Under the pieces are notes generated by a model. That model was given only the letters and a program-made list of their open reading frames with translations. It made no database searches and had not been told where the DNA came from. A stretch of 64,000 nucleotides of DNA. It comes from Serratia marcescens. Its GTDB lineage: Bacteria > Pseudomonadota > Gammaproteobacteria > Enterobacterales > Enterobacteriaceae. The first letter of the stretch is position 1, and every line of letters starts with the position of its first letter. This document shows, in pieces, positions 10,401 through 20,292 of the stretch. The stretch lies in contig NZ_MJAO01000018.1 of assembly GCF_001902635.1 (NCBI RefSeq), forward strand, positions 53,503 through 117,502, written 5' to 3'. The translations under genes and the position numbers were made by a program.

Positions 10401-11597
10401 ATGTTACGCGTGCTATTTCTGTTTCTGGTGGTGATCGCCAGCGTGGTGCTCGGGCCGATGCTGGCCGGGCATCAGGGCTATGTGCTGATCCAGACCGACA
10501 ACTACAATATTGAAACCAGCGTCACCGGCCTGGTGATTATGCTGGTGTTGCTGTTCGTGCTGCTGCTGGCGATCGAGTGGATCCTGCGCCGTATCTTCCG
10601 TACCGGCGCCCGCACACGCGGTTGGTTTATCGGCCGCAAGCGCACCCGCGCGCGCCAGCAGACCAAAGCCGCGCTGATCAAACTGGCGGAAGGCGACTAC
10701 AAGCAGGTTGAGAAACTGCTGACGCGCAACGCCGACCACGCCGAACAGCCGGTGGTAAACTACCTGCTGGCTGCCGAGGCCGCGCAGCAACGCGGCGACG
10801 GCTTCCGCACCAACCAATATCTGGAGCGCGCCGCCGAAGCTGCCGACACCGATCAGCTGCCGGTGGATATTACTCGCGTGCGCATCCAGCTGGCGCAGGG
10901 CGAGAATCACGCCGCGCGCCACGGCGTCGATCGCCTGCTGAACCAGGCACCGCGTCATCCGGAAGTGCTGCGCCTGGCGGAACACGCCTATCTGCGCACC
11001 GGCGCCTACGCGTCGCTGCTGGAAGTGCTGCCGTCGATGCGTAAAATCGAACTGCACAGCGAGGAGCAACTGCAGGCATTGCAGCAACAGGCCTACATCG
11101 GGCTGATGAATCAGGCAATGGCGGACGAAGGCAGCGAAGGCCTGAAGCGCTGGTGGAAAGATCAGAGCCGCAAGACGCGTCACGAAGTGCCGCTGCAAAT
11201 CGCGATGGTGGAACACCTGATCGAATGCAACGATCACCAACTCGCGCAGGAGATTGTGCTCGACAGCCTGAAGCGCCAATACGACGAGCGCCTGGTGCTG
11301 TTGTTGCCGCGGCTGAAGTCCGGCAACCCCGAGCAGCTGGAAAGAGCGTTGCGTCAGCAGATGAAACAGCACGGCGCAACGCCGCTGTTGAACAGTACGC
11401 TGGGGCAGCTGCTGATGAAGCATGGCGAATGGCAGCAGGCGGCCGACGCCTTCCGTGAAGCGCTGAAACAGCGCCCGGACGCCTACGATTACGCCTGGTT
11501 GGCCGATACGCTGGAGAAACTGCATCGCTCGGATGAGGCGGCGCAGATGCGGCGTGAAGGGCTGATGTTGACGCTGAAACAGAACGGCGGCGAATAA
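10401..11597 (+). CDS. hemY: HemY, tetratricopeptide membrane protein
   Basis: Inner-membrane protein of 398 residues with two N-terminal membrane segments (about 1-22 and 40-62) and a cytoplasmic run of TPR-like helical repeats up to the C-terminus (for example LGQLLMKHGEWQQAADAFREAL). It is not related to the HemY protoporphyrinogen oxidase of Bacillus. The operon position suggests a role in haem synthesis, but no reaction is known. A strong AGGAGGG lies just before the ATG, and the gap from hemX is 3 bp. Confidence 0.94.
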   Translation: MLRVLFLFLVVIASVVLGPMLAGHQGYVLIQTDNYNIETSVTGLVIMLVLLFVLLLAIEWILRRIFRTGARTRGWFIGRKRTRARQQTKAALIKLAEGDYKQVEKLLTRNADHAEQPVVNYLLAAEAAQQRGDGFRTNQYLERAAEAADTDQLPVDITRVRIQLAQGENHAARHGVDRLLNQAPRHPEVLRLAEHAYLRTGAYASLLEVLPSMRKIELHSEEQLQALQQQAYIGLMNQAMADEGSEGLKRWWKDQSRKTRHEVPLQIAMVEHLIECNDHQLAQEIVLDSLKRQYDERLVLLLPRLKSGNPEQLERALRQQMKQHGATPLLNSTLGQLLMKHGEWQQAADAFREALKQRPDAYDYAWLADTLEKLHRSDEAAQMRREGLMLTLKQNGGE

Positions 11598-11616
11598 CGC
11601 CTTGCCCGGTTGAGAA

Positions 11617-11647
11617 AAGCGCGGCCTCGAGGCCGCGCTTTTTTTTT
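11617..11647 (+). terminator. Rho-independent terminator of the hemCDXY operon
   Basis: A perfect 10-bp stem AAGCGCGGCC-TCGA-GGCCGCGCTT is followed by an uninterrupted T run, 19 bp after the hemY stop. Confidence 0.92.
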
Positions 11648-11669
11648 GCCCGCCGGCTGGCTGAAGCGC

Positions 11670-11701
11670 AAAAAAAAAACACTTGCCGCAGTGGCAAGTG
11701 T
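11670..11701 (-). terminator. Intrinsic terminator of glmZ
   Basis: On the minus strand ACACTTGCC-ACTGC-GGCAAGTGT is followed by about ten T residues. It forms the 3' end of GlmZ, where Hfq would bind the U tail. Confidence 0.88.
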
Positions 11702-11878
11702 ATAAGAAGCAATCAGGTCTAGGACAACAGGGGCGGTGCCTCACTCAACGTTCTGCCCTGAGCGTGATGACGGGTTAGTCATCGTTCTCGTGGGCGATAG
11801 GCACCCTAAATCGGCTCTGCGTCATTCCCAGGGTTTATGAGGCCTAAGGCGAACATAAGAAATGGAATGAGCATCTAC
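11670..11878 (-). ncRNA. glmZ: Small regulatory RNA GlmZ
   Basis: Trans-acting sRNA that activates glmS (glucosamine-6-phosphate synthase) mRNA and is cut by RNase E with RapZ in E. coli. The minus-strand transcript would begin GTAGATGCTCATTCC at 11878, the same 5' end as E. coli GlmZ. It keeps the stretches CTTATGTTCGCCTTAG, GAATGACGCAGAGCCG, AACGTTGAGTGA and, in the glmS-pairing region, TGTTGTCCTAGACCTG (11716-11731). It ends in a 10-bp stem ACACTTGCC/GGCAAGTGT with a long U run. The length of about 209 nt and the place next to hemY match E. coli. aslA and aslB, which lie near here in E. coli, are absent. Confidence 0.9.
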
Positions 11879-11888
11879 GCTAGAGATA

Positions 11889-11905
11889 TTGCACTTGGCG
11901 TGCCA
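11889..11905 (-). promoter_or_regulatory. Sigma-54 promoter of glmZ
   Basis: On the minus strand TGGCAC-GCCAAG-TGCAA has the -24 GG and -12 GC elements of a sigma-54 (RpoN) promoter. The spacing puts the start at the conserved first base of GlmZ (11878). Sigma-54 promoters with the activator GlrR drive glmY and glmZ in many Enterobacterales. Confidence 0.8.
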
Positions 11906-12036
11906 ACTTTCAATTTCATGACCACCACCGTCAAAATATTTTTCAACAACTTGAAAAATATAAGTTTTTAATCATCACCGTGCTTTTCCTGTTGTTTGCC
12001 GCTGCCCATAGCCACCTGCGGCTACCGTTCCGGACA

Positions 12037-12117
12037 TGTCGCCGCAAAACGACGACTTAAGCCAAAGCCATTTTTATTATTTAAAATCAATGCGTTATTT
12101 GTCTCAAACTGACGACA
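12037..12117 (-). promoter_or_regulatory. GlrR-type activator sites and IHF match upstream of glmZ
   Basis: Two copies of the GlrR recognition pattern TGTC-N10-GACA are present: 12100-12117 is exact and 12037-12054 has one mismatch (GACG). They lie about 160-240 bp upstream of the glmZ start, the right range for a sigma-54 enhancer. Between them AATCAATGCGTTA (12085-12097) fits the IHF consensus WATCAANNNNTTR exactly. The region 11906-12180 holds no gene. Confidence 0.65.
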
Positions 12118-12186
12118 ATGTCAGATAGCGCTGTCGCTGAAAACCAACACGCTCGCCAACGCATGAAAATGCCAGCGCCAGATACG

Positions 12187-12214
12187 CAAAAGCCCGCGCA
12201 GTGCTGCACGGGCT
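12187..12214 (-). terminator. Distal terminator downstream of the tRNA-Pro transcript
   Basis: On the minus strand a 10-bp stem (AGCCCGTGCA/TGCGCGGGCT, loop GCAC) is followed by TTTT. It would stop read-through past the first hairpin at 12288-12316. Confidence 0.6.
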
Positions 12215-12234
12215 TGTCGATGTTCGCTTCACTT

Positions 12235-12271
12235 CGCGAGGCTCGAACCTCCTGCGGAGGTGCTCATCCTC
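12235..12271. repeat. 37-bp block shared by the downstream regions of both tRNA-Pro genes (copy 1)
   Basis: Identical over 37 bp to 63749-63785. Read on the minus strand it contains GGAGGTTCGAGCCTC, which resembles the T arm of the tRNA-Pro genes (GGAGGTTCGAATCCTC), and a small hairpin ACCTCC-TGC-GGAGGT. It lies between the two terminator hairpins behind tRNA-Pro, so it looks like a decayed fragment of a tRNA 3' half. Confidence 0.75.
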
Positions 12272-12285
12272 TTAAACTGCAGGCG

Positions 12286-12316
12286 TAAAAAAACCGACTT
12301 GCGTCGGTTCTTTTTG
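12286..12316. terminator. Terminator hairpin just after tRNA-Pro (proM)
   Basis: AACCGAC-TTGC-GTCGGTT flanked by an A run on the left and a T run on the right, so it can act on both strands. It lies 5 bp beyond the 3' end of tRNA-Pro. Confidence 0.75.
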
Positions 12317-12320
12317 AAAG

Positions 12321-12397
12321 TGGTCGGCGAGAGAGGATTCGAACCTCCGACCCACTGGTCCCAAACCAGTTGCGCTACCAAGCTGCGCTACTCGCCG
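12321..12397 (-). tRNA. proM: tRNA-Pro(UGG)
   Basis: 77 nt with encoded CCA. Acceptor CGGCGAG pairs with CTCGCCG; the anticodon loop TTTGGGA gives anticodon TGG; the T arm is GGAGG-TTCGAAT-CCTCT. It is the last of four tRNA genes in the order Arg-His-Leu-Pro, the E. coli argX-hisR-leuT-proM operon. It is identical over all 77 nt to the tRNA at 63837-63913. Confidence 0.97.
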
Positions 12398-12471
12398 ATT
12401 TGTGTTGCTCATACTACTCGATTTATCAGACCGTTGTCCATATAAATCGTATATTTATCAGATATTTTGCG

Positions 12472-12560
12472 TGGTGCGAAGAGAGGGACTTGAACCCTCA
12501 CGTCCGTAAGAACACTAACACCTGAAGCTAGCGCGTCTACCAATTCCGCCACCTTCGCAC
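12472..12560 (-). tRNA. leuT: tRNA-Leu(CAG)
   Basis: 89 nt with encoded CCA and the long variable arm of a class II tRNA. It starts GTGCGAAGGTGG and ends CTTCGCACCA. The anticodon stem CTAGC/GTTAG encloses TTCAGGT, anticodon CAG. It corresponds to leuT by position. Confidence 0.97.
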
Positions 12561-12599
12561 TGTCACAAAATACTGCTAAATCTTCACTTCCCTAGGAAG

Positions 12600-12676
12600 T
12601 GGGGTGGCTAATGGGACTCGAACCCACGACAACTGGAATCACAATCCAGGGCTCTACCAACTGAGCTATAGCCACC
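12600..12676 (-). tRNA. hisR: tRNA-His(GUG)
   Basis: Acceptor GTGGCTA/TAGCCAC with the extra G-1 (12676) opposite C73, diagnostic for tRNA-His. The anticodon loop TTGTGAT gives GTG. CCA is encoded. It corresponds to hisR. Confidence 0.97.
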
Positions 12677-12730
12677 ATTACTACTTCTTACTCACGATGT
12701 TACCACCGCAGCTCCTGCGCACAAACTTAA

Positions 12731-12807
<77 letters not shown>

Positions 12808-12828
12808 GTAGCGCCGTTGCGGGAGGGG

Positions 12829-12857
12829 ATACTACGGATTTACGCCAATTCTGTCTA
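12829..12857 (-). promoter_or_regulatory. Promoter of the argX-hisR-leuT-proM operon
   Basis: On the minus strand TAGACA (12857-12852), a 17-bp spacer and TAGTAT (12834-12829), followed by a C/G-rich discriminator (CCCCTCCCGC). That discriminator is typical of stable-RNA promoters under stringent control. Confidence 0.75.
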
Positions 12858-12942
12858 GTGCTTTTTCGCAGAAATGTTGCGTTTGATTACGCTTTGCTCA
12901 CTCCCGCGCAGAAAAGCGCTCTCCGTAGCCCCTTTTCACCGT

Positions 12943-14346
12943 TTACTGCCGCTTTTCCACCCGATTTTCAGCCGGATGATGTTTCTTGTGCATACCGAAA
13001 GCGAAGTAGCACAGGCTGACGCCCGCTAAGAAAATCGCCCCAACCAGCAGGGAAATCCGCGTATCCGGGTTAATTCCCATGCCGACCAGCACGCAAACCA
13101 GAAAAGCGATAGTCAGATAGTTCACATACGGGAACATGATCGACTTAAAGCTGTGGGTTTTGATCGCTTCCTTATGGGCACGGCGGAAATAGAGCTGGCT
13201 GATCAGCACCACGAACCACGGCACCATACCCGGCAGCACGCTGGCGCTGTAGACATAGACGAACACCTGCTCCGGATTAGGAATGATGTAGTTCAGCGCG
13301 GAGCCCACCAACAGGCAGCCAATGGTGACGGCGATGCAGTTCACCGGCACGCCGCTGGCGGAAAGCTTGGTCAGCGCCGCCGGCAGTTGGCGATTCTTGG
13401 CCAGCGCATACAGCATACGGCCACCGCTGTACATGCCGCTGTTACAGCCTGAGAGCGCAGCGGTCAACACCACGAAGTTGATGATACCGGCGGCGGCGAC
13501 AATGCCGATCTTGGCGAAGGTCAGCACAAACGGGCTGCCGGTGGTGCCGATGCCGTTCCACGGGAAGATGGTGACGATGACGAAGATCGCGCCAACATAG
13601 AAGATCAGGATGCGCCACAGGATATTGTTGATCGCGCGCTTCAGCGTGACCTGCGGGTTCTTGGCCTCACCGGCGGTGATGCCCACCAGCTCAACCCCCT
13701 GGTAGGACGCCACCACAATGCACAGCGCGAACAGGAAACCTTTCCAGCCACCGGCAAAGAAGCCGCCGTGCGCCGTCAAATTGGCAAAGCCGATCGGTTC
13801 ACCGCCGTTGCCAAAGCCGAAGAAGATCACCCCCAGCCCCACCAGAATCATCACGATGATGGTGGTGACTTTGATCATGGCGAACCAGAACTCCAGCTCA
13901 CCGTACAGGCGCACCGCCGCGAGGTTGGCCAGCGCCACCATCGCCACGGCGATCAGCGCCGGCACCCACTGCGGTATTTCCGGGAACCAGAACTGGACAT
14001 ATACCCCGATGGCGGTGATTTCCGAAATGCCGACGGCAATCCACATAAACCAGTAACCCCAGGCGGTCAGGTAACCGAAATAGGGATTCATGTACTTGTG
14101 CGCATAAACGGCAAACGAGCCCGCAACCGGCTCGAGGAATAACATCTCCCCCATCGAGCGCATAATGAAGAACACGAACAGCCCGGCGATAATGTAAGCC
14201 AGCAGCACCGACGGCCCCGCCCACTTCAGCGTACTTGCCGAACCCATGAACAGGCCGACACCGATGGTGCCCCCCAGAGCGATAAGCTCGATGTGCCGGG
14301 CCTCAAGGCCCCGGTGTAGCCCTTGCGGTTTCTCTTTGTGTGCCAT
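12943..14346 (-). CDS. yifK: Amino acid permease YifK (ThrP-type, APC family)
   Basis: Inner-membrane amino acid:proton symporter of 467 residues; the E. coli homologue has recently been described as a threonine/serine transporter (ThrP). Twelve hydrophobic segments are evident, beginning after the cytoplasmic N-terminus with [18 protein letters not shown], the substrate-binding G-rich motif of TM1 in this family. The charged C-terminal tail is short. It lies between wecG and the argX tRNA operon, exactly as in E. coli. The leader contains ACACAACCC 19-27 bp before the Shine-Dalgarno/start region, a candidate GcvB target, since E. coli yifK is a GcvB target. Confidence 0.93.
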   Translation of the reverse strand: MAHKEKPQGLHRGLEARHIELIALGGTIGVGLFMGSASTLKWAGPSVLLAYIIAGLFVFFIMRSMGEMLFLEPVAGSFAVYAHKYMNPYFGYLTAWGYWFMWIAVGISEITAIGVYVQFWFPEIPQWVPALIAVAMVALANLAAVRLYGELEFWFAMIKVTTIIVMILVGLGVIFFGFGNGGEPIGFANLTAHGGFFAGGWKGFLFALCIVVASYQGVELVGITAGEAKNPQVTLKRAINNILWRILIFYVGAIFVIVTIFPWNGIGTTGSPFVLTFAKIGIVAAAGIINFVVLTAALSGCNSGMYSGGRMLYALAKNRQLPAALTKLSASGVPVNCIAVTIGCLLVGSALNYIIPNPEQVFVYVYSASVLPGMVPWFVVLISQLYFRRAHKEAIKTHSFKSIMFPYVNYLTIAFLVCVLVGMGINPDTRISLLVGAIFLAGVSLCYFAFGMHKKHHPAENRVEKRQ

Positions 14347-14711
14347 AAATCCTCAATAATTTTTCTCGGGTTGTGTTTGCCTGCCGGCCGCTGCCGGTCG
14401 TTATTGTCGTTATTAAAAGAATAAATCATCCCCTGCCGATCGGGTTGGCAGCAACGGGTAGTCGGAGCGAAGTTACCGTGAGAAGAACATCGTTCAGCGC
14501 TGTCGCATCAGGCTTCAGCGGCCAGGGATAATTTCCGGGCGGTATCGTTTCGCATTTCGCCGCTATAAGCAAACCGCAATTTAAAACTTTATGGAATAAA
14601 TGCGACGACGTTTAGGGCCGGGGGTTATAGATATGCGGGAGAAATACACAAAAGCAGATTATTGGTACAGCAGACCGGGGAGGAACAGCACTTTCCGCCC
14701 CGGATGAGGGG
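14347..14711. other. Intergenic region between wecG and yifK
   Basis: 365 bp without a gene. It should hold the yifK promoter and leader (minus strand, AGGAT before the ATG). Near wecG there is an inverted repeat CCGGGG...CCCCGG (14675-14703) without a U-tract, a possible weak terminator or processing site. I could not assign a convincing -35/-10 pair. Confidence 0.5.
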
Positions 14712-15461
14712 TTACATCTTGCCGCTGTAGTAGTAGCCGACAAACTTCAACAGTTTCAACTGCCGGCCGATACGGCTGGGCTGGCTGAGCAGGCGGTAGA
14801 GCCACTCCAGACCGAGGTTCTGCCACACCTTGGGCGCCCGCTTCACGTGGCCGGTGAACACGTCGTAGGTGCCCCCCACGCCCATATACAGCGCCTGCGG
14901 ATGCACCTTGCGGCAGTCGCGCATCAGGATCTCCTGTTTCGGCGATCCCATCGCCACCGTCACAATGGCGGCACCGCTGGCGCGAATGCGCTCGAACAGC
15001 GCCTGTCGCTGCTCCGGCGTGAAATAGCCGTCCTGGCTGCCCACCAGATTGACGTTCCACTGGCTGCGCAGCTTCTGCTCGGTTTCCGCCAAGACCTCCG
15101 ACTTGCCGCCGACCAGGAAGACCGGCGTGCCTTCACGGCCGGCCCGCTGCATCAAAGCTTCCCACAGATCGGCGCCCGCGACGCGCGAAACGTCTGCCGC
15201 CGGGTATTTGCGGCGAATCGAGCGCACCATGCTGATGCCGTCGGCGTACTTATATTCCGCTTCGTCCAGCAACGCGTGCAGCGCCTGATCCTCTTCAGCC
15301 TTCAGGATCTTTTCCGCGTTCATGGCCACCAGCGTGCCCCGTTTTACCCGGCCGCCGTCGAACAGAAAGTCCATGCAGTGCGCCATATCGCGAAAGCCCC
15401 ACAGGCTGAAACCGCGCAGCTCATACTGCGGCACCGAAATCTTTGCTTCCATCGTCGTCAT
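14712..15461 (-). CDS. wecG: UDP-ManNAcA transferase WecG (lipid II ECA synthesis)
   Basis: Adds N-acetyl-D-mannosaminuronic acid from UDP-ManNAcA to lipid I, the second sugar of enterobacterial common antigen. WecG/TagA/CpsF family (GT26), 249 residues from the ATG at 15461. The ATG at 15452 would give 246, the E. coli length. The frame is open to 15554, but that part overlaps wzyE. Family blocks are [38 protein letters not shown] and [12 protein letters not shown]. It starts 5 bp after the wzyE stop, downstream of TAAGGG. Last gene of the ECA cluster. Confidence 0.94.
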   Translation of the reverse strand: MTTMEAKISVPQYELRGFSLWGFRDMAHCMDFLFDGGRVKRGTLVAMNAEKILKAEEDQALHALLDEAEYKYADGISMVRSIRRKYPAADVSRVAGADLWEALMQRAGREGTPVFLVGGKSEVLAETEQKLRSQWNVNLVGSQDGYFTPEQRQALFERIRASGAAIVTVAMGSPKQEILMRDCRKVHPQALYMGVGGTYDVFTGHVKRAPKVWQNLGLEWLYRLLSQPSRIGRQLKLLKFVGYYYSGKM

Positions 15462-15466
15462 TACCC

Positions 15467-16831
15467 TTACAAAAGACCGTTCGCCCGCGGGGGCGTCAGC
15501 GCTCGGGCGCGCGTCACCCTGGCTTTGATCAGCCCGGCGGTATCGAACAACCAATACAGCAACTTCGCCAGCACCAGACAGGCGCCGAAAATAATGCAGA
15601 AGAACACCACGCGCGACACGAACGAGTCTACCCCTTCACGCGCCAACACGATCATATTGAACACCGCGCCGAAGCAGAATCCTTGCAGGATAGCCGCCTT
15701 ATAGCGGTTCGGTTCGGTTTTGCCCAGCTCGTACAGCCAGTCGAACCATTTGATGATCATGCCCACCAGAATCGCGCCGAGCGGGATAAACAGCGCGCCA
15801 CCCATCACCACCAGCGAACCGATCAGCGTCGGTGAAATCGCCAGCCCGGAGTGGTTGTTCAGCACTTCCCAGGTAAAATAGTTGGCCGAGTTCAGCACTA
15901 CGTCCGGCCGGCCCGGCCACAACCAGGTTGGGATAAAGACGTAAAAATCACGCACGATCGGCGCCAGCCCCTGGAAATCGATCTTGTCGTAATTTTGCAG
16001 CAGCAGCGCCAGGTTTTCCCACGGCGAGAAGGTATCGCGGGTCAGGTAGAGGAAGGTATAAAACGCTTCCGCGCCGCTGACGTCCAGGCTATAACGCTTC
16101 AACGCCAGCCAGAACATGCCGACCACGCCGAAAACGCCCGCCGCCGCCAGCATCCACAGCGTGATCCAACCCCGCACAATGCCGATAAACAGGAACAGCG
16201 CGAAGGCAATAATGATGTTGGCGCGGGTGCCGCCGACGATCACGTAGGTCAGAATGCCGAACGCCACCGTCGCCACCAGGAACAAGAACCAGGCACGCAG
16301 ATCCTGCCGCAGGAAATAGACCACCAGCATCGCCGGAATGAAGAAATAGAAGAACCGCTTGAGCGCCACGCCGGAAACGTCGCTGGAGAAGATCTGGCTG
16401 TAGGAATTAAGCTTGAACAGCAGGAAACCGTTCTGCATGAAGAAGATCCCCACGGTGCCGATCGCCACCAGCGCCAGCAGCACCCAGGTAATATGGGTCT
16501 CCACCCGATTCATGGTGAACAACGCCGCACGCGGCTGGGTGCGCCGCTTGCGCAGCCGGGTCTTGTATGTGACGTAATAGATGGCGTAAAACGCCGTCGC
16601 CGACAGCAGGGCGTACAGCAGAAACTCCACCGGCACCACCTCGACGTCGAACTGAAACACCAGCAGGCAGGTCAGCGGGAAACCGAAGTAGAACGTCAGC
16701 AAATACAACAGCGAGAAGAAGACGTTGAAGTTAAAGCGCACGCGCCGAAACTCCTGGTAGGTCAGCGTCAGAATAAACGTCAGGCTGACCAGATAAACGA
16801 CGAGCAGACCGCCGAATTGCGCCAACGTCAT
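15467..16831 (-). CDS. wzyE: ECA polysaccharide polymerase WzyE
   Basis: Integral inner-membrane protein of 454 residues with about eleven hydrophobic segments. It polymerises the flipped ECA trisaccharide units at the periplasmic face, with chain length set by WzzE. The family has few motifs; the call rests on topology, length and position between wecF and wecG, and on stretches typical of WzyE such as [25 protein letters not shown]. It overlaps wecF by 4 bp. Confidence 0.94.
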   Translation of the reverse strand: MTLAQFGGLLVVYLVSLTFILTLTYQEFRRVRFNFNVFFSLLYLLTFYFGFPLTCLLVFQFDVEVVPVEFLLYALLSATAFYAIYYVTYKTRLRKRRTQPRAALFTMNRVETHITWVLLALVAIGTVGIFFMQNGFLLFKLNSYSQIFSSDVSGVALKRFFYFFIPAMLVVYFLRQDLRAWFLFLVATVAFGILTYVIVGGTRANIIIAFALFLFIGIVRGWITLWMLAAAGVFGVVGMFWLALKRYSLDVSGAEAFYTFLYLTRDTFSPWENLALLLQNYDKIDFQGLAPIVRDFYVFIPTWLWPGRPDVVLNSANYFTWEVLNNHSGLAISPTLIGSLVVMGGALFIPLGAILVGMIIKWFDWLYELGKTEPNRYKAAILQGFCFGAVFNMIVLAREGVDSFVSRVVFFCIIFGACLVLAKLLYWLFDTAGLIKARVTRARALTPPRANGLL

Positions 16832-17913
16832 GCGTGTTCTCCCGCCGCCAACGCCAGCGCTTGCCGCCAGCCGTCGACATAATTCGGATTGAAGAAGGCG
16901 ATCGCCTGCTTATCCACCGCCGCCAGCTGACGCTGCGCTTCACGCACCACCGCCTCGTCCAGCGAATCGCCGTAGAACAGCACCGGCAGGCGCTGCTCCG
17001 CCAAATCCTGCCAGAACGGGTTTTGCCGGCTGAGCACGAAAGGCACGCCGAACTGAATCAGCAGGCACAGGGTGCCGATCCCCTGTTGGCGGTTAAAGAT
17101 GAAATAGCCGAGATCGCAAGCGCGCAGAATATTGAGATAGTCCTCAAACGCCACCTGCTGTGTGAGCAGCTGCAGGTTTTTCTCGCCGAACAGCGGCAAC
17201 CCGGCAGCGCGCACCTGCTCAATGTAAGCGTCGTTGTTGGCCGGGTAGCCCATCGGCAGGATCACGCGCACGTCGGCGCCGAACTGCTGATGAATCGCCC
17301 GCAGCGCTTCGATATGCCGATTGCTGCGGTCGCCGGAGTTGCCCACCAAAATGGTCATCGGCCCGGCCAGGCTTTTTTCGACGCGCACGTCGGTCAGCGC
17401 CGGATCCATCCGGGTCGGGAAGTACAGCAGCGAGGCCGGTACCCGCGCATGACGCTGCTGGTAATGAATCACGTCGCCGCGGGTGGCGAATACGTTGCCC
17501 ACCCGCCCCTGTGCAATGCGGCGCAGCAGGTAAAACAGCCGGAATTTCCAGCTGGTGGCGTCTTCATACAGATCGGCGCCCCAAATATGCCAACTGACCT
17601 GACGCGCCTGGATCTTGCCGCTCAGCATCGCCAGCCACAGCCCCGGATTGAACTGGCCGTGCAGGAAGAAACGCGCACTGCGATCGGCCTGAGCGCGGGC
17701 GATCACCGCCGCCGCCAACCCCTTTTTGTCTGCGTAAGGCTCAATGTCCAGGGCAGGGAAATCCCCCAGCGCCGCCACATCCTTGGCCGCCACCATAAAA
17801 TGCCGCGTCTGTTCAGCCGGCAGGCCCGGCGCCAGCACGTCGTTGAAGAAGCGCAGCACCGTCTGGTTATGATGCGGGATATCGGATCCCAGAACGTGAA
17901 TCAGTGTGGTCAT
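16828..17913 (-). CDS. wecF: TDP-Fuc4NAc:lipid II transferase WecF
   Basis: Glycosyltransferase family 56, 361 residues. It adds 4-acetamido-4,6-dideoxy-D-galactose to lipid II to complete the ECA trisaccharide on undecaprenyl diphosphate. Recognisable segments include [23 protein letters not shown] at the N-terminus, WHIWGADLY and [18 protein letters not shown]. It is peripheral on the cytoplasmic face. It overlaps wzxE upstream and wzyE downstream by 4 bp each. Confidence 0.96.
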   Translation of the reverse strand: MTTLIHVLGSDIPHHNQTVLRFFNDVLAPGLPAEQTRHFMVAAKDVAALGDFPALDIEPYADKKGLAAAVIARAQADRSARFFLHGQFNPGLWLAMLSGKIQARQVSWHIWGADLYEDATSWKFRLFYLLRRIAQGRVGNVFATRGDVIHYQQRHARVPASLLYFPTRMDPALTDVRVEKSLAGPMTILVGNSGDRSNRHIEALRAIHQQFGADVRVILPMGYPANNDAYIEQVRAAGLPLFGEKNLQLLTQQVAFEDYLNILRACDLGYFIFNRQQGIGTLCLLIQFGVPFVLSRQNPFWQDLAEQRLPVLFYGDSLDEAVVREAQRQLAAVDKQAIAFFNPNYVDGWRQALALAAGEHA

Positions 17914-19160
17914 ACTCGTCTACGATAAATAAGAAATACGCAGCTACAGAGCGTGAAATACACGATGTAGGTTGCCATATAGGCCTGAGCCGCCCCCAGC
18001 GCGCCATGCTGCGGGATCAGCCAGTGCGAGAACAGCGTCAGCAGCAGAAACTGGCTGACTTCCGTCAGGATGTAAAAGCGCAACGACGCTTTGGCGATCA
18101 CCAGATAGCCGAACACGTAAGCCCCGACTTTCAGCACATCGCCCACCAGCTGCCAGGCGAACAAATCGCGCATGGCGACGAACTTGTCCGAGAACAACAG
18201 CCAAATGGCGAAATCGCGCAGCAGCCAGACCGTCAAGCTCGCCGCCGCCACCGCCGGCAGCACGAACCTCAGCGAACGCACGATCTCCCGCGAGATGGCG
18301 CCCTTGTCCGTCAGCCGCGACAACGTCGGCAACAGATAAACGGTGAACGAGGCGGTGATAAACTGCAAATAGGCGTCGGAAATGCTGCTGACGCCCTGCC
18401 AGATACCCACCTCATCCCAACCATAATGCGCGGCCAGCAGGTTACGCATCATCACGTAAGCCACCGGCAGCGTCACCGAGGTGATCAACGCCATGATGGT
18501 GAACTTGCTGAGGTTGCCGGCCACCAGCTTGTCCCAGCGCGGCGCCAGATAACGCAGCGGCAGCGTTTTACGCCGCCACAGCATCAGCCCGGCCGGCAAC
18601 ACCACCAACGCCGGCACCAGTGCCAGCCCAGCCAGCGCGCCTTCATAGCCGCCCAGCGTAAAGCACAGATAATAGGCCACCACGCCGATCAGGCTACCGC
18701 CGATCACCGCCAGCGCATTGCCCATCGCATCGCGATAGCCTTTCAGCACCGCCATGAATAGGTTGGCGTAAGCGATACCCATCTGAATAAAGGCGACGGC
18801 GCGCACTACGCCGACATAATCGGCATGGCCGAACAGCCCGATGCTGATCGGCTCGGCGGCGAACAGAAATACCAACGCCAGCAGCGTCGAAAAGCCCAAC
18901 ACGATGCTCGACGCGGTGCCGACCGCCAGGCGCAGACGCTGCGGATCCTGATGGTACTCCGCCACATACTTGGTGATGCCGTTAAAAATGCCCGCACCGG
19001 ACAGCACGCCCAGCACGGTGATCAACTGACGAAAGTTACCCGCCTGCCCTACGCCGCTGGGGCCGAACGCCACCGCCAACAGCTTCACCACCAGCAACCC
19101 CACGCCGATCTTGATCAGCGTGGAGCCGGCGGTCCAAATCGACGCTTTTGCCAACGACAT
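17910..19160 (-). CDS. wzxE: ECA lipid III flippase WzxE
   Basis: MOP-superfamily flippase of 416 residues with about twelve transmembrane helices. It moves undecaprenyl-PP-trisaccharide from the cytoplasmic to the periplasmic leaflet. The N-terminus [23 protein letters not shown] is typical. Its start lies 1 bp from the wecE stop and its end overlaps the wecF ATG. Confidence 0.96.
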   Translation of the reverse strand: MSLAKASIWTAGSTLIKIGVGLLVVKLLAVAFGPSGVGQAGNFRQLITVLGVLSGAGIFNGITKYVAEYHQDPQRLRLAVGTASSIVLGFSTLLALVFLFAAEPISIGLFGHADYVGVVRAVAFIQMGIAYANLFMAVLKGYRDAMGNALAVIGGSLIGVVAYYLCFTLGGYEGALAGLALVPALVVLPAGLMLWRRKTLPLRYLAPRWDKLVAGNLSKFTIMALITSVTLPVAYVMMRNLLAAHYGWDEVGIWQGVSSISDAYLQFITASFTVYLLPTLSRLTDKGAISREIVRSLRFVLPAVAAASLTVWLLRDFAIWLLFSDKFVAMRDLFAWQLVGDVLKVGAYVFGYLVIAKASLRFYILTEVSQFLLLTLFSHWLIPQHGALGAAQAYMATYIVYFTLCSCVFLIYRRRV

Positions 19161-19161
19161 A

Positions 19162-20292
19162 TCAGGCGAAGAAGCTCAGGATGGTATTGATTACCGTACG
19201 CTGATTGACATCGGACATGTTGTAGAACAACGGCAACCGCACCAGACGCGCACTTTCCTGACTGGTATAGCGATCCTCGCCGGCAAAGCAGCCGAACTGC
19301 TCGCCGGCCGGGCAATCATGCAGCGGAATATAATGGAACACCGCCATAATCTCGGCTTCTTTCAGATAGTCGATAAAGGCCGTGCGCTCTTCAATATCAT
19401 GCAGCTTGATATAGAACATGTGCGCGTTATGCACACAGTCCGCCGGAATGCTCGGCAGCTCGATGCGGCCTGAGCGGGCTAACGGCAGGAAGCTCTCGTA
19501 GTACTTCTGCCACAGCGACAGGCGGCGCTGGTTGATACGTTCCGCCGCTTCCAGCTGCCCCCACAGGTAGGCGGCCTGCAGATCAGACATCAAATAGCTG
19601 GAGCCGATGTCGCGCCAGGTGTATTTGTCCACCTGACCGCGGAAGAACTGGCTGCGATTGGTGCCCTTCTCACGGATCACTTCCGCCCGATCGACCAGGG
19701 CCGGATCGTTCACCAGGGTCGCGCCGCCTTCACCGCCGGCGGTGTAATTTTTGGTTTCATGGAAACTGAAACAGCCGATATGGCCGATGGTGCCCAATGC
19801 CTTGCCCTTGTAGGTAGACATCACGCCCTGCGCGGCGTCTTCCACCACGAACAGGTTATATTTTTTCGCCAGCGCCATGATGGTATCCATCTCGCAGGCG
19901 ACGCCGGCGTAATGCACCGGCACGATGACGCGGGTTTTATCGGTAATCGCCGCTTCGATTTTGGTTTCATCGATGTTCATGGTGTCCGGACGCAGATCGA
20001 CGAACACCACCTTGGCGCCGCGCAGCACGAAGGCGTTGGCGGTTGAAACGAAGGTAAAGCTTGGCATGATCACTTCGTCACCCGGCTGAATATCCAGCAA
20101 GATGGCGGCCATTTCCAACGACGCGGTGCAGGACGGCGTCAGCAGCACTTTCGCGCTGCCGAAACGCTGTTCCATCCACTGCTGGCAGCGGCGGGTGAAA
20201 CCGCCGTCGCCGCACAACTTGCCGCTGCTCATCGCAGCCTGCATATAATCCTGTTCAGTGCCAACAACCGGTGGAGAGTTAAATGGAATCAT
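19162..20292 (-). CDS. wecE: dTDP-4-amino-4,6-dideoxygalactose transaminase WecE (RffA)
   Basis: PLP enzyme of the DegT/DnrJ/EryC1 family that aminates dTDP-4-keto-6-deoxyglucose in Fuc4NAc synthesis. It has 376 residues, the E. coli length, from the ATG at 20292 ([17 protein letters not shown]); the open frame runs to 20328 inside wecD. The PLP-binding lysine is K181 in CFSFHETKNYTAGGEGG. It overlaps wecD by 14 bp. Confidence 0.97.
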   Translation of the reverse strand: MIPFNSPPVVGTEQDYMQAAMSSGKLCGDGGFTRRCQQWMEQRFGSAKVLLTPSCTASLEMAAILLDIQPGDEVIMPSFTFVSTANAFVLRGAKVVFVDLRPDTMNIDETKIEAAITDKTRVIVPVHYAGVACEMDTIMALAKKYNLFVVEDAAQGVMSTYKGKALGTIGHIGCFSFHETKNYTAGGEGGATLVNDPALVDRAEVIREKGTNRSQFFRGQVDKYTWRDIGSSYLMSDLQAAYLWGQLEAAERINQRRLSLWQKYYESFLPLARSGRIELPSIPADCVHNAHMFYIKLHDIEERTAFIDYLKEAEIMAVFHYIPLHDCPAGEQFGCFAGEDRYTSQESARLVRLPLFYNMSDVNQRTVINTILSFFA

